A stretch of DNA of 64,000 bases from CAIXSC01 sp046349915 (GTDB taxonomy: Bacteria > Planctomycetota > Planctomycetia > Pirellulales > Pirellulaceae), in contig JAXMBL010000005.1 of NCBI GenBank assembly GCA_046349915.1, positions 744,001 to 808,000 on the forward strand, in the 5' to 3' direction. The position numbers were made by a program, and so were the translations under genes. This document shows positions 21,425-29,685 of the stretch, piece after piece. Each line of letters starts with the position of its first letter. Position 1 is the stretch's first letter. The notes beneath the pieces are model-generated. The model did not search any database and was not told the DNA's origin. It saw only the letters and a list, made by a program, of their open reading frames with translations.

Positions 21425-21948
21425 ACGACGACGATCCGCTCAACCAATTGGCGCTCGAGTTCTTCGCCAACAACTGGGTGGAATGCCTTGAGGGCTTGCT
21501 GACGCGCACCACGCGCATTCGAGTCTGGCCCGAGTTCTCGCCAGCCCCGCGAGCCTTTCGCTTCGAGATCGATTGCCCATACAAGCGTAAGTTAGGACCC
21601 GAATCGCCCGTGGAATGGATGCCGGGTCCGGTCAAGGGTGAAGTGATTTATCGACGTGATCTGTTCTCCGCGTCCGAGGGTCCCACCATCCTCGTACTGA
21701 TCGATCGCGATCTAGCGTTCTTTCACCCGAATTACTCGCGAGCACGAGGGTTCCTCTGCATTGGCGAAGAATCTCAACTTCCGCCAGGTCCCATCCCCCT
21801 CGGTCGTTTCCTCGAAAACCACATCTATCCCATCGTCACTTACCAAAACCGACGGCCCACGCATCCAGCCGATGCCGAGGCAGCTCGCTACTTCGCACTC
21901 GAACCTACCGCCATGGTCGGACTCGAACCTGTTGCTCCGCTGTATTGA
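21415..21948 (+). CDS. E2-like (UBC-fold) conjugating enzyme
   Basis: 177 residues. The central beta-meander leads into FFHPNYSRARGFLCIG: the HPN triad is residues 104-106 and the candidate catalytic Cys is 115, nine residues after the Asn, as in eukaryotic E2s, where it is eight. After it come a 'PIPLGRFLENHIYPIVTYQN' helix and a 'PADAEAARYF' segment, which match the E2 layout. AAGGG lies before the ATG at 21415, and the start overlaps the E1-like gene. It should accept the Ubl from the E1-like Cys. Catalytic residues look intact. Confidence 0.82.
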   Translation: MHINDDDPLNQLALEFFANNWVECLEGLLTRTTRIRVWPEFSPAPRAFRFEIDCPYKRKLGPESPVEWMPGPVKGEVIYRRDLFSASEGPTILVLIDRDLAFFHPNYSRARGFLCIGEESQLPPGPIPLGRFLENHIYPIVTYQNRRPTHPADAEAARYFALEPTAMVGLEPVAPLY

Positions 21949-22033
21949 TTCGAGATGACTGCCCTCGTGCTTTGTCACGACAGAGAACGAAGCATGTGGG
22001 ACTAAACCGACATACCAAACCGACGGGGCGGAT

Positions 22034-22054
22034 CGACGGACTGGAAGTCCGTCG
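22034..22054. repeat. Short palindrome between E2-like gene and next gene
   Basis: Nine-base arms CGACGGACT and AGTCCGTCG around GGA. The same palindrome family is found at 53100-53120, 53245-53265, 58657-58677 and 58689-58709. Here it breaks the otherwise tightly packed run and might form a 3' hairpin on the E1-E2 transcript. Confidence 0.75.
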
Positions 22055-22083
22055 TACGAACACTTTTCAGCCGCGAGACTCTG

Positions 22084-22968
22084 ATGATGAAAACACTTTT
22101 CGCCCCTTCACCTCATCCGCTGCACGATGTACCGGGAGTCTTGTTGCTCGACGCGTACCAGGCTAGCCGGCAGATCCACGGTCACGTCGCTAACTTCTCC
22201 ATCGATGCTCTCGACAGCATTCGCGTGCAACTTCCAATTCCCGCGCACTCATCAACACTCGAATCGCTCTCGGCAATCACAGCACTCCCCGGTAACTGGC
22301 GTCGGGCGCAGCTTCCCAACCGCCATATCCTTCTGACAGACATTCCCAAACTGCTGCACCACTCGCTGAAGACAATTGTCTTCGAAGTAGAACTTGTTCT
22401 ACACACGCTCGGCCTGACGAGCGGCGACTTGCCCGCGACCAACGACTCGTCAGCAACCAGCTTGCCGATCACGAAAGACGAGTTGGTCGAGGCACTTCAA
22501 GCACCGTGGTGGAACGACCAGACGGCCACTGCCATCGGGGACGGCTGGGAACTACGCCCCACAGTCGGCTCGCAACCGCTTCCCGTGAAGCTGCTGATCG
22601 AAGGGGATCGCGTTCGCTGCCGGCGCGACGTTATCGCAATTCCCACTCAACCAGCAATCGTTGAAGCAATTCATCTGTTGGCTCTTCGACTGAATGGCCA
22701 CATCAAGCACGCCCGACTTGCCTGCGTCGACGGCAAATTGGTCACCGAAGCGTGTCTGCACCGGGATCAATTGGGCGGGCCCCTGTTGGCCGAGTTGGCT
22801 CACGCCGTGGCAGTGGCGGCGCATCGAGTACGGACGTCGTTTGGCATTCTGCGAGAACACGAGGAGATTGCGAACTTGTTTGCAACGATGTTCTCTCCAT
22901 TCGACTTCCTGGCAGGTGAGTGTGCGGCGCCTGACTTGCCTCATTCGCCGCGGAAAGGAGGTATATGA
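22084..22968 (+). CDS. Unknown protein of the ubiquitin-like cluster
   Basis: 294 residues, no signal peptide or membrane segment. The N-terminal part (1-130) is mixed. The second half (about 140-275) has an alternating pattern: 'ELRPTVGSQPLPVKLLIEGD', then 'AIVEAIHLLALRLNGHIKHARLAC'-type helix/strand, ending in a long helix with Val/Ala. It recalls YbjN/type III chaperone-like folds. I do not recognise a specific family. Its stop overlaps the AAGGAGG ribosome-binding site of the Ubl gene, so expression of the two is coupled. A chaperone or adaptor for the Ubl or its target is possible, inferred from position only. Confidence 0.7.
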   Translation: MMKTLFAPSPHPLHDVPGVLLLDAYQASRQIHGHVANFSIDALDSIRVQLPIPAHSSTLESLSAITALPGNWRRAQLPNRHILLTDIPKLLHHSLKTIVFEVELVLHTLGLTSGDLPATNDSSATSLPITKDELVEALQAPWWNDQTATAIGDGWELRPTVGSQPLPVKLLIEGDRVRCRRDVIAIPTQPAIVEAIHLLALRLNGHIKHARLACVDGKLVTEACLHRDQLGGPLLAELAHAVAVAAHRVRTSFGILREHEEIANLFATMFSPFDFLAGECAAPDLPHSPRKGGI

Positions 22969-22971
22969 ACC

Positions 22972-23262
22972 ATGGTTGCTCTACAACGCATCTCGATGGC
23001 CGATCTCGCTCGACAGAAGCGTCTGGACGTCAGTCTCGCCGACAACGACGAACTGAGTCCCGACCATTCGGTCGGGCAGGCGGTCGATCACTACTTGGAT
23101 CGCATGCGCATCGACGAGAGGCAATTGCGATGGTCGGCGTTCAGCCGCGGCTTGTTGCTCGATAACAAGCGCCGCATCCGCGAGCTCGATCCGGCTGATC
23201 AAGACTGGACTGTAATGCCCGAGGTCTCCGCTGGAAACGGCGAACCAGAACCTCGCGGTTAA
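22972..23262 (+). CDS. Ubiquitin-like protein (Ubl)
   Basis: 96 residues. Residues 55-88 follow the second half of the ubiquitin beta-grasp: 'SRGLLLDNKRRIRELDPADQ' and then 'DWTVMPEVSAG' run parallel to ubiquitin's '[20 protein letters not shown]' plus its final strand. The tail continues NGEPEPRG and ends in one Gly, not diGly, so either the final RG or an internal AG after trimming would be the reactive end. The start at 22972 is set by a near-perfect AAAGGAGGT ribosome-binding site. Gene order with E1-like, E2-like and JAB genes fits a conjugated modifier. The family assignment rests on pattern and context. Confidence 0.75.
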   Translation: MVALQRISMADLARQKRLDVSLADNDELSPDHSVGQAVDHYLDRMRIDERQLRWSAFSRGLLLDNKRRIRELDPADQDWTVMPEVSAGNGEPEPRG

Positions 23263-23351
23263 CGTCTCCCAGGATCAGGTGGAGTGCGGTCGCGACCGTG
23301 ACCGCACTCGCCGATCCATAGTCTGCCTCGCGCCCGAAGGATCGCCTCTCC

Positions 23352-24401
23352 ATGAACGTATCTACCGTCGAACAACTGCGTATCGCCGTCAAGCATCGCC
23401 ATCGATTCTATCTCGAGCTGCGCGATCAACCCAACTTAGACGGCGTCCCTCTCGTCAGCAAAGAGGTCACGTCCGACCTGGGCGAGACAATTGACGAAGC
23501 AATTACGCATGCTTTTCTTGGCGGATACTTGCCCGTCGCCACGCGAGAACTGGTCGCCGACGTGCAACCTCAGTTTCGCACGTCGCCGGTGACGGACCGC
23601 ATCGAGATCGTGCTGTCGTCGCAGGATACCGCGGACATCAATGCCGTCAGGCTTTCGTTCACCAGCGGTCCCTGGAGTCGTTGGTCGCAGCGCAGGTTGC
23701 TGGAACTGCGCGATGAAGGCGTCGTGCGACTCGATCAAACCATCTACCAGATGCTGCTGGCCGTACCCGATCGCGGTGACGTGCCGATCCCGCTTCCGCC
23801 ACACAGCACTCTGCTCTACCCGCTAGCGACTCTCGAGGATTGCGGCGTCCGACAGCTCCTTGATGGCGAGCTGGTGTCGGATCGCCCCGTCTTGATCAGT
23901 CAACAGTTTGAGCAGGAAGCGATCGAGCAGTGCGAGCGAAGCCAAGAGAATGAAATCGGGGCGGCTGTCCTGGGACGAATGGTTCGACTTCCAGAGCCGC
24001 TCCCTGGAACCCGGACTCCGATCGTCACCGTACTCTCGACGTTGCTATTCGACTCGCGTCACTCGGGCGATGAAAGTCAGTTTCATTTTCACCCGGCTGC
24101 GTTGGCCGAGGCGCAGTACACGTGCGATCTCCGCGGGCTCGGCGAGTCGATTGTCACGGTGTTTCACACGCATGGATGGGGGTGTGGCGAGTGCAATCAG
24201 AAGGCCGACTGCCACATCGCCGAGGCGAAACCGAGCTTACAGGACTACCAACTGCTCGCAACTTTATTCCCCGGCAAGTCGACGCTGTTGCCGATCGCGG
24301 GTCGCAAGATTGGCGGCGCCAGTCGTCGCCCCGTGCTGCAAGTGTACGGGTGGAGATCGGGCCAGATGCGTCCCCTTCGTTGGCGCCGCTTTGACGACTG
24401 A
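23352..24401 (+). CDS. JAB/JAMM-type isopeptidase with Cys-rich insertion
   Basis: 349 residues. The C-terminal domain (about 180-345) carries the JAMM set: Glu201 (QENEIGAAVLG), HTH at 272-274 and SLQD at 295-298. The spacing from His274 to Ser295 is 21 residues, against about 8 in canonical JAMM. The extra loop contains Cys278, Cys281, Cys287 and His288 and could bind a second zinc. The N-terminal 170 residues are a separate domain that I do not recognise. JAMM peptidases trim Ubl precursors or remove Ubls from targets; here the Ubl gene lies 89 bp upstream. Confidence 0.85.
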   Translation: MNVSTVEQLRIAVKHRHRFYLELRDQPNLDGVPLVSKEVTSDLGETIDEAITHAFLGGYLPVATRELVADVQPQFRTSPVTDRIEIVLSSQDTADINAVRLSFTSGPWSRWSQRRLLELRDEGVVRLDQTIYQMLLAVPDRGDVPIPLPPHSTLLYPLATLEDCGVRQLLDGELVSDRPVLISQQFEQEAIEQCERSQENEIGAAVLGRMVRLPEPLPGTRTPIVTVLSTLLFDSRHSGDESQFHFHPAALAEAQYTCDLRGLGESIVTVFHTHGWGCGECNQKADCHIAEAKPSLQDYQLLATLFPGKSTLLPIAGRKIGGASRRPVLQVYGWRSGQMRPLRWRRFDD

Positions 24402-24465
24402 TGAAAAAAACCGACCCCATACCTTTATTCCATAGCAAATCCGCGTTTCGCCTGGAGCCACACTC

Positions 24466-26223
24466 ATGCCTACCGTCCTTCCCGATCTACTGGAAATGTT
24501 CACGCGACAGCGTCAATCCACCTCATTAGGCGCCCCTGGACGAAAGACAGTCGAGCGAGCAAAAGAGCTGCTGGAGAAGTTGAACAACAACCCGCGGGAA
24601 GTGATCGAGGATCTGCTTCGAGCCGAGGAGCAGCGGGACAACGCGATTGCTCAATGCGAAAAGTGCAAGGAGGCCGCCGAGAATCTCAACCAACTCTTGC
24701 AGTCCATGGTGACGTCGAATGCGGAAGCCTATCGCTGCGAGGGAGTGGTCGAGTCGATCACGGGTCCGCGAGTCGTTTGTCGCCAGGGAGATCGAGTGCG
24801 GGAGTTGAGTGTTCATCCCGATGTATCGCTCGAAGATCTGCGACAAGTGCAACCGTGGGAGTATGTCCGTGTGCACGAAAACGTCGTGATCGGACTTTGG
24901 GTAGGCGACCCCGCGTTGCGACAGAATGCGCTCGGCGAGGTGGTGACGTTCCAGGGATACGCTGGCGAGGACTCGCTCGCTCGCATCAGTCGGTTGGGCG
25001 GTGGCGAGGAAATCGTTCGTCTTGCACCCGCACTGGTGGAGCAAGTGATCACGCCCCAATCGAAACTGGTCTTGATGCGAGACAACCCGCGTTGGGCGAT
25101 TGCTTGTCTGCCGGCACAGCAATCGGTCAGTCGCTTCGAGGTGCCTATTCACCAGATTTCGGATCGGTTGTCGGACCTGGCGGGCGTCGAACCGTTGGCG
25201 GAGAAGCTGTTGTTGGAAGTGATGAAGCGCATTCTCCAGCCAGAGATTCGGACCAGTTTCGCCTTGGACCCGTTGCGGGGCGTCTTGCTGTGCAGCGAAC
25301 GGCCCGGCATGGGAAAAACCGCCTTCATGCGAGCGTTTGCGGGAACGCTACACGATATCGGGCAGGAGCGAGGCTTCGATGTGGTGTTGTATCTGGTCAA
25401 ACCGAACGAACTGAAGAGTATGTGGCACGGCGAGGACGCACGCATTGTGCGTGAAGAGCTGTTTGGCGCCCTGCGAGCTCGCCGTGAAATGCCGCGGACG
25501 CGAATGTTGCTGCAGTTAGTCGTCATGGACGAAATCGACTCCTTGGGTCGTCGACCGGAAGCTCGCGACACGGTGGTGTCTGCCGCTCAATCCGACGCAC
25601 TCGAAGCGTTTCTGGTCGAGATGGATGGAATGATCCAGCAAGCCGAAGTCGATCCGCCGGCTCATCTGTTTGTCGTGGGCATGACGAACCGACCCGAGCG
25701 GATCGACGACGCACTCAAGCGACCGGGGCGATTGGGGGACGAAGTCATCGAAATCCCCGATCTGGATGTCCACGGCGCCGAACAGGTCTGCTTGGTCTAT
25801 GCCCGCGCACCGCATTTGCCGTGGTTTATCAACGGCGAGGTGCAATCGAATCTACCGCCGGACGAGGTGACGAAACGATTCGTACGTCCCGCGTTGCGAA
25901 CTGTCTTCGACAAAGTCGTGCTGCACTACCACAACGACACTCAAAAGCGTTTCGACGTCGTGGCGGGCCAGTTGCTATCGGCGGCGCATTACCGCAAAGC
26001 GATGAATATCGCCAAGGATCGCGCGGCGACTCGGCGTCTTCGCGGCATCGGCATTCCTGGCATCACCAGCGAAGACATGGTGGAAGGGTTGCTCGACACC
26101 GCCGTGTCGGTCGCACAACAAATGCAAGCCGACCCTCACATGCTGGTGCGTCACCTAAAGATCAAAACCGCGGTAGTCCGAGTCGAATCAGTGCCCAAAC
26201 CAGACCTAGAAGACCACCAATGA
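24466..26223 (+). CDS. Mpa/ARC-like AAA ATPase
   Basis: 585 residues. Layout as in proteasomal ATPases: N-terminal coiled coil (about 25-80), beta OB-like region (about 85-215), AAA module with Walker A ERPGMGKT (278-285), Walker B VVMDEID (352-358), and arginine-containing 'MTNRPERIDDALKRPGR' segment. The pore-loop position reads KSMWHGE where ARC/Mpa have KYVGE-type sequence. The C-terminus ends LEDHQ and lacks the GQYL/HbYX tail that docks on 20S proteasomes. The coiled coil is where Mpa binds Pup. It probably unfolds tagged proteins; the protease it feeds is not in the window. Confidence 0.87.
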   Translation: MPTVLPDLLEMFTRQRQSTSLGAPGRKTVERAKELLEKLNNNPREVIEDLLRAEEQRDNAIAQCEKCKEAAENLNQLLQSMVTSNAEAYRCEGVVESITGPRVVCRQGDRVRELSVHPDVSLEDLRQVQPWEYVRVHENVVIGLWVGDPALRQNALGEVVTFQGYAGEDSLARISRLGGGEEIVRLAPALVEQVITPQSKLVLMRDNPRWAIACLPAQQSVSRFEVPIHQISDRLSDLAGVEPLAEKLLLEVMKRILQPEIRTSFALDPLRGVLLCSERPGMGKTAFMRAFAGTLHDIGQERGFDVVLYLVKPNELKSMWHGEDARIVREELFGALRARREMPRTRMLLQLVVMDEIDSLGRRPEARDTVVSAAQSDALEAFLVEMDGMIQQAEVDPPAHLFVVGMTNRPERIDDALKRPGRLGDEVIEIPDLDVHGAEQVCLVYARAPHLPWFINGEVQSNLPPDEVTKRFVRPALRTVFDKVVLHYHNDTQKRFDVVAGQLLSAAHYRKAMNIAKDRAATRRLRGIGIPGITSEDMVEGLLDTAVSVAQQMQADPHMLVRHLKIKTAVVRVESVPKPDLEDHQ

Positions 26224-26260
26224 CAAAGGAAGAAGGGAAAAGGAAGAAGGAAGAAGAACT

Positions 26261-26287
26261 AATGACCAATGACCAATGACCAATGAC
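26261..26287. repeat. AATGACC heptamer array before the first PafA/Dop-like gene
   Basis: Nearly four copies of a CAATGAC-type heptamer lie between the ATPase stop and the next start. A purine-rich AAGGAAGAAGG stretch precedes it. The same heptamer occurs in three other intergenic regions of the window. The array contains in-frame ATGs, but the real start is downstream at 26313. Confidence 0.8.
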
Positions 26288-26312
26288 AACCCCATACCCA
26301 AGGTCCCCCGTC

Positions 26313-27893
26313 ATGCAAACGAAAAAATTTCTCGCCCGCGATTGCGAACTCTCCACCACGGGTCAGCAGGCTAATGGTCGTCCACTCGACGGCTGGAGCG
26401 TCACCCGCACGTTACTCGCCCAGTTGCCGACGGCGTTAGCGGACACCGGCGCGAGCGTCTGGTCGTTGAACGACCGTTATGCGTCGGCTCATTCGATGGA
26501 TTGTTTGCGGCGTTGGACCAGCGGAGGCCAGTGTTATTACGCCGACATGAGTCACTTTGAGGCCTGTTCCGCCGAGGCGCTGAGTCCGCGAGCGTTCGCG
26601 GCTCAATCGTTCAGTCTGTTGCGGGCAGCCGAGCGAGCTCGAGTGCGTGCGGAGCAAGACGACGATCAGCGAGGGGCCACGTTCGCTCTTTCCGCCGCCA
26701 ATGTCGATATCCAGGATCCGGCCATTAGTTGGGGCTCTCATCTGAATGTCAGCGTCAGCAACGAGCTGTGGGACGATTTGTTCCTGAACCATCATCATCC
26801 CGCGAGGCTTGGATTTGTCGCGAGTGCGATGGCGGCTGGGATTGCATTCTTCGGCAGCGGTTATTTGATGCCGCTGAAGGATGGCTCGGCCGTTTATAGC
26901 TTGAGCGCCCGCGCTCATCACTTGGCGTTCGTCAAGACGCTTTCGACCACCGAGGCGTTTCGTCGCGGAATTCTGAACACTCGTCATGAACCTCATGGCG
27001 AGCTCGCGAGACTACATCTGATCGGTTTCGACTTCGCACTGATCTCGGCGGCGCTGCTTGCTTCGTACGTGCAGTGTTCGTTGGCGGCGGCCGAGGAGGG
27101 TTACTGCGACCTGATCCTTTACGATCCTGTTCAAGCGCTTCGTACGTGGAGTTGGAATCTGAATCTGGAGACTGGCAAACTTCCAGCGACCGCCGCGTTG
27201 ATCGATGGTCGGAAACTCACCTTACCCGCGTATGTTCGCGAGTTGACCAGTCGGTTGCTCAGGATGTGCGAGGGTGGATTGCTGACCGACGATGTCGTCC
27301 CAGAGGCGAAGGACTTGCTGCCGCGAATTCTGGATTTGACCGAGCATCTAGAACGAGGCGACATATCCCAAGCAGCTCGGCATCTTGACTGGGCCGCGAA
27401 ATTGTTGGTGCTTAAGGCGGGCCAACTGCCGCTGGAGAGCCACTCGGCGCGTCTGGTCGATCACGACTTTACGAACACGGATCATCAGCGTGGGGCGATT
27501 TGGCGGTTGTGGGAGAGTCGCTTCGTCGACCCGTTGGTGAAGTTGGAAGACGCTGATGCGGCACTCGCGAACCCGCCTGTCGATAGTCGAGCTTGGGGGC
27601 GAGGAATGTTGATCCGCCGCTTTCATCCGCACATCACCGACATCGATTGGGGGTGCGTCGAGTTGAAGACGTCGGGCGATCGTTGGAGCGAGCGGCTGAA
27701 GGTCGAGATGACTCGGATCGACGAATTCACCGAAGAGGACTTCGGTCCGCTTCTCGATCAATCGCCGTCGTTGCAGCAGCTCAACGAGCGACTGACTGAC
27801 AACAGTCGCTCACTGAAAGCGCGGCGCAGCGATCCTCAGATCGACATTGTCAGTGAGTTGGCAACCGCGCGAGTGACGGACGACGCCTCCTGA
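26313..27893 (+). CDS. PafA/Dop-family enzyme, first copy
   Basis: 526 residues from the ATG at 26313 (AAGG ribosome-binding site). The glutamine-synthetase-like fold of PafA/Dop is recognisable: N-terminal strand with acidic residue KKFLARDCELS (Glu12), YADMSHFE (76-83, parallel to PafA YVDVGSHPE), ANVD, and GSHLN (141-145), where most members have GSHEN or CHENY. Loss of that Glu makes it the more divergent copy. PafA ligates Pup to lysines; Dop deamidates Pup-Gln and removes Pup. Which role this copy has cannot be fixed from sequence alone. It lies 49 bp upstream of the UBact/Pup-like gene. Confidence 0.85.
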   Translation: MQTKKFLARDCELSTTGQQANGRPLDGWSVTRTLLAQLPTALADTGASVWSLNDRYASAHSMDCLRRWTSGGQCYYADMSHFEACSAEALSPRAFAAQSFSLLRAAERARVRAEQDDDQRGATFALSAANVDIQDPAISWGSHLNVSVSNELWDDLFLNHHHPARLGFVASAMAAGIAFFGSGYLMPLKDGSAVYSLSARAHHLAFVKTLSTTEAFRRGILNTRHEPHGELARLHLIGFDFALISAALLASYVQCSLAAAEEGYCDLILYDPVQALRTWSWNLNLETGKLPATAALIDGRKLTLPAYVRELTSRLLRMCEGGLLTDDVVPEAKDLLPRILDLTEHLERGDISQAARHLDWAAKLLVLKAGQLPLESHSARLVDHDFTNTDHQRGAIWRLWESRFVDPLVKLEDADAALANPPVDSRAWGRGMLIRRFHPHITDIDWGCVELKTSGDRWSERLKVEMTRIDEFTEEDFGPLLDQSPSLQQLNERLTDNSRSLKARRSDPQIDIVSELATARVTDDAS

Positions 27894-27942
27894 AATTCTA
27901 TCCCTTTCCCAGTCGCAGCCTGAAACCTCTTGGAGAACTGCC

Positions 27943-28149
27943 ATGACACTTGATCGAACACTACCTGTTACTCGTCCACCCGTAACTGTCGAATCCTCGG
28001 GCGGCGGGCCTGAAGAAACGGCGGGAGCTGGCATCCAGAATATCGCCCAGGGTTTCTTGGACGTCGCGCGTGCGGCATACGACAGTTGCCAGCATGGCAA
28101 AGACGCAACCAGGGAACTCGAAAGGCGGAAGAATCGCTCGGGTCAGTGA
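27943..28149 (+). CDS. UBact/Pup-like small protein modifier ending RSGQ
   Basis: 68 residues, Pro-rich and disordered in the first half (TLPVTRPPVTVESSGGGPEE), helical in the second, ending ERRKNRSGQ. The C-terminal RSGQ/RSGE type ending is the hallmark of UBact; Pup ends GGQ/GGE. A terminal Gln would need deamidation to Glu by a Dop-like enzyme before ligation. Position between two PafA/Dop-like genes and after an Mpa-like ATPase supports the call. The TGGAGA ribosome-binding site lies 8 nt before the ATG. The body is unlike UBact sequences that I remember, so it may be a divergent subtype. Confidence 0.8.
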   Translation: MTLDRTLPVTRPPVTVESSGGGPEETAGAGIQNIAQGFLDVARAAYDSCQHGKDATRELERRKNRSGQ

Positions 28150-28275
28150 CGGCTCAACATCAGTATTACTCAAAGTCGTGGATCGCTCCGCCGCGACCCA
28201 ACGCCGTCCTTCACGACTTCGGCCCACACTTGCCGGTTGGGTCCTGAATCGATCCACAACCATGGAGTGACTTGC

Positions 28276-29685
28276 ATGCGATGGTTTCGACGAATGCCTG
28301 GACGTGCGTTTTTGATGAGCACCGAGTTGGAATTGCAGACATCGTTGCTGGCAGGTTGCCAGCCTTTCGAGATGCTGCTGGACCGATTGTATGACATCCT
28401 GAGTCAATTAGCGCCGTCGGTGCAAGGACCGTCGGGGTTGTTCAATGGATACGGCCGAATTTACTTCGATAGCGGGCATCTGGAGCTGGCTCTTTGCGAG
28501 TGCGCATCGCCCTGCGAGTTGCCCTCGATTGTCGAGCGGCAACAGGAGATTGTGCGGCGGGCCGTCGAGCAGCTTGCGGGCGATGGCGTGTTGTTGTTGT
28601 TGGCCAATAACAACTCGAACGGGTTCTTGCATGACAATCCGCCCACCTGGGGTTCTCACGAGAACATTTTGACCGAGTCTCATCCTGACACCTTTGGCGA
28701 ATCGATTTTGCCATTCCTGTTGACTCGCATTCATGGAGGATCAGGAGGAATCGACTTGTCGGATGCGTCGTTTGTGGCCGGTGTTCGTCCCCTTCGCATG
28801 CAGGCTTTGACGGGCGGAGGGACTACGGACCAGCGAGCGATCCATAGCACGGCGCGTGACGAGCATCATATGGGAGATCATCCCCGGCAGTTCCGCTATC
28901 ACTTGATCTTGGGAGACGGACACCGATCGCACTTTAATCTGGCTTTACAGTTCGCGACGACGGCTTTAGCTTTGAAGGCGATTTTTTTCGTGCCCGGAGC
29001 GCGGCAAAGAATCGCCGAACGAGCCGAGCAGCTTAAGCTGCTGCTGACGGTTCCTACGTTGCATCGGCTGAATGTGCTGGAGCGAGCCGACGAGTCGTGG
29101 AGGGTTGATCCCACGGTCACAGCTATGCAGCGGTTGTATCTGGAATTGGCGACGGAGTATGCCGAGCAGTATCCCGATCCACCGGCGTGGATTCCCTGGG
29201 CGTTGACGAATTGGTCGCGGATGCTGGATGCTTTCGACCAGCGAGATTTAGATTGGTTGTCGATGAGATTCGACGCATTCGCCAAGTATCGAATCTACAA
29301 ATCGATTGTAGAGGGTCGAGGGCTAACGTGGGCCAACTTGATTTACAATCAGGAGTTGACTCACGAACTCGCGTTGCTGGATCAAAGCTACCACTCGTTC
29401 TGTCGTTCGGATTCGTTATTTAATCGGTTGGAGCAAGCGGGCTTGATGCAGCATCGCTTGCAGCCGTATGTCGGTCCGGGGGAAGAACCCGAGCCATTTG
29501 TGCCCGAAGTGGGAACGCGAGCCGAAGCGCGAGCGAGAATGATTCGCCAGCACTCAGCCAATCGCAACTCGGTGGTGATGGACTGGAGCTGCATGTACGA
29601 TCGCGAGACGGCACAATTGCACACGTTGCTTTCCCCCTTCGCTACCGAGTACGAGTTGGGCAGCATGTCCGATGCACTACCGTAG
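28276..29685 (+). CDS. PafA/Dop-family enzyme, second copy
   Basis: 469 residues from the ATG at 28276 (TGGAGTG ribosome-binding site). Key elements: N-terminal strand RAFLMSTELELQ (TELE at 16-19, as in MGIETEFG of PafA), YFDSGHLE (63-70), LANNNSNG, and GSHENIL (126-132). These match the ATP/Mg-binding signature of the family well, so this copy looks catalytically complete and is the better candidate for ligase or deamidase. The TTG at 28237 used by a longer frame has no support. A degenerate double palindrome (28174-28203) lies between it and the modifier gene. Confidence 0.87.
   Translation: MRWFRRMPGRAFLMSTELELQTSLLAGCQPFEMLLDRLYDILSQLAPSVQGPSGLFNGYGRIYFDSGHLELALCECASPCELPSIVERQQEIVRRAVEQLAGDGVLLLLANNNSNGFLHDNPPTWGSHENILTESHPDTFGESILPFLLTRIHGGSGGIDLSDASFVAGVRPLRMQALTGGGTTDQRAIHSTARDEHHMGDHPRQFRYHLILGDGHRSHFNLALQFATTALALKAIFFVPGARQRIAERAEQLKLLLTVPTLHRLNVLERADESWRVDPTVTAMQRLYLELATEYAEQYPDPPAWIPWALTNWSRMLDAFDQRDLDWLSMRFDAFAKYRIYKSIVEGRGLTWANLIYNQELTHELALLDQSYHSFCRSDSLFNRLEQAGLMQHRLQPYVGPGEEPEPFVPEVGTRAEARARMIRQHSANRNSVVMDWSCMYDRETAQLHTLLSPFATEYELGSMSDALP

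Noticed and set aside
22965..23165. Short frame starting at an ATG 7 bp before the Ubl start
   Set aside because: The ribosome-binding site is too close to it, and its product has no beta-grasp pattern; the frame from 22972 is better placed and fits the cluster.
26283..26312. Earlier ATG for the first PafA/Dop-like gene
   Set aside because: It lies in the heptamer array; the ATG at 26313 has a better ribosome-binding site and the family's first strand starts right after it.
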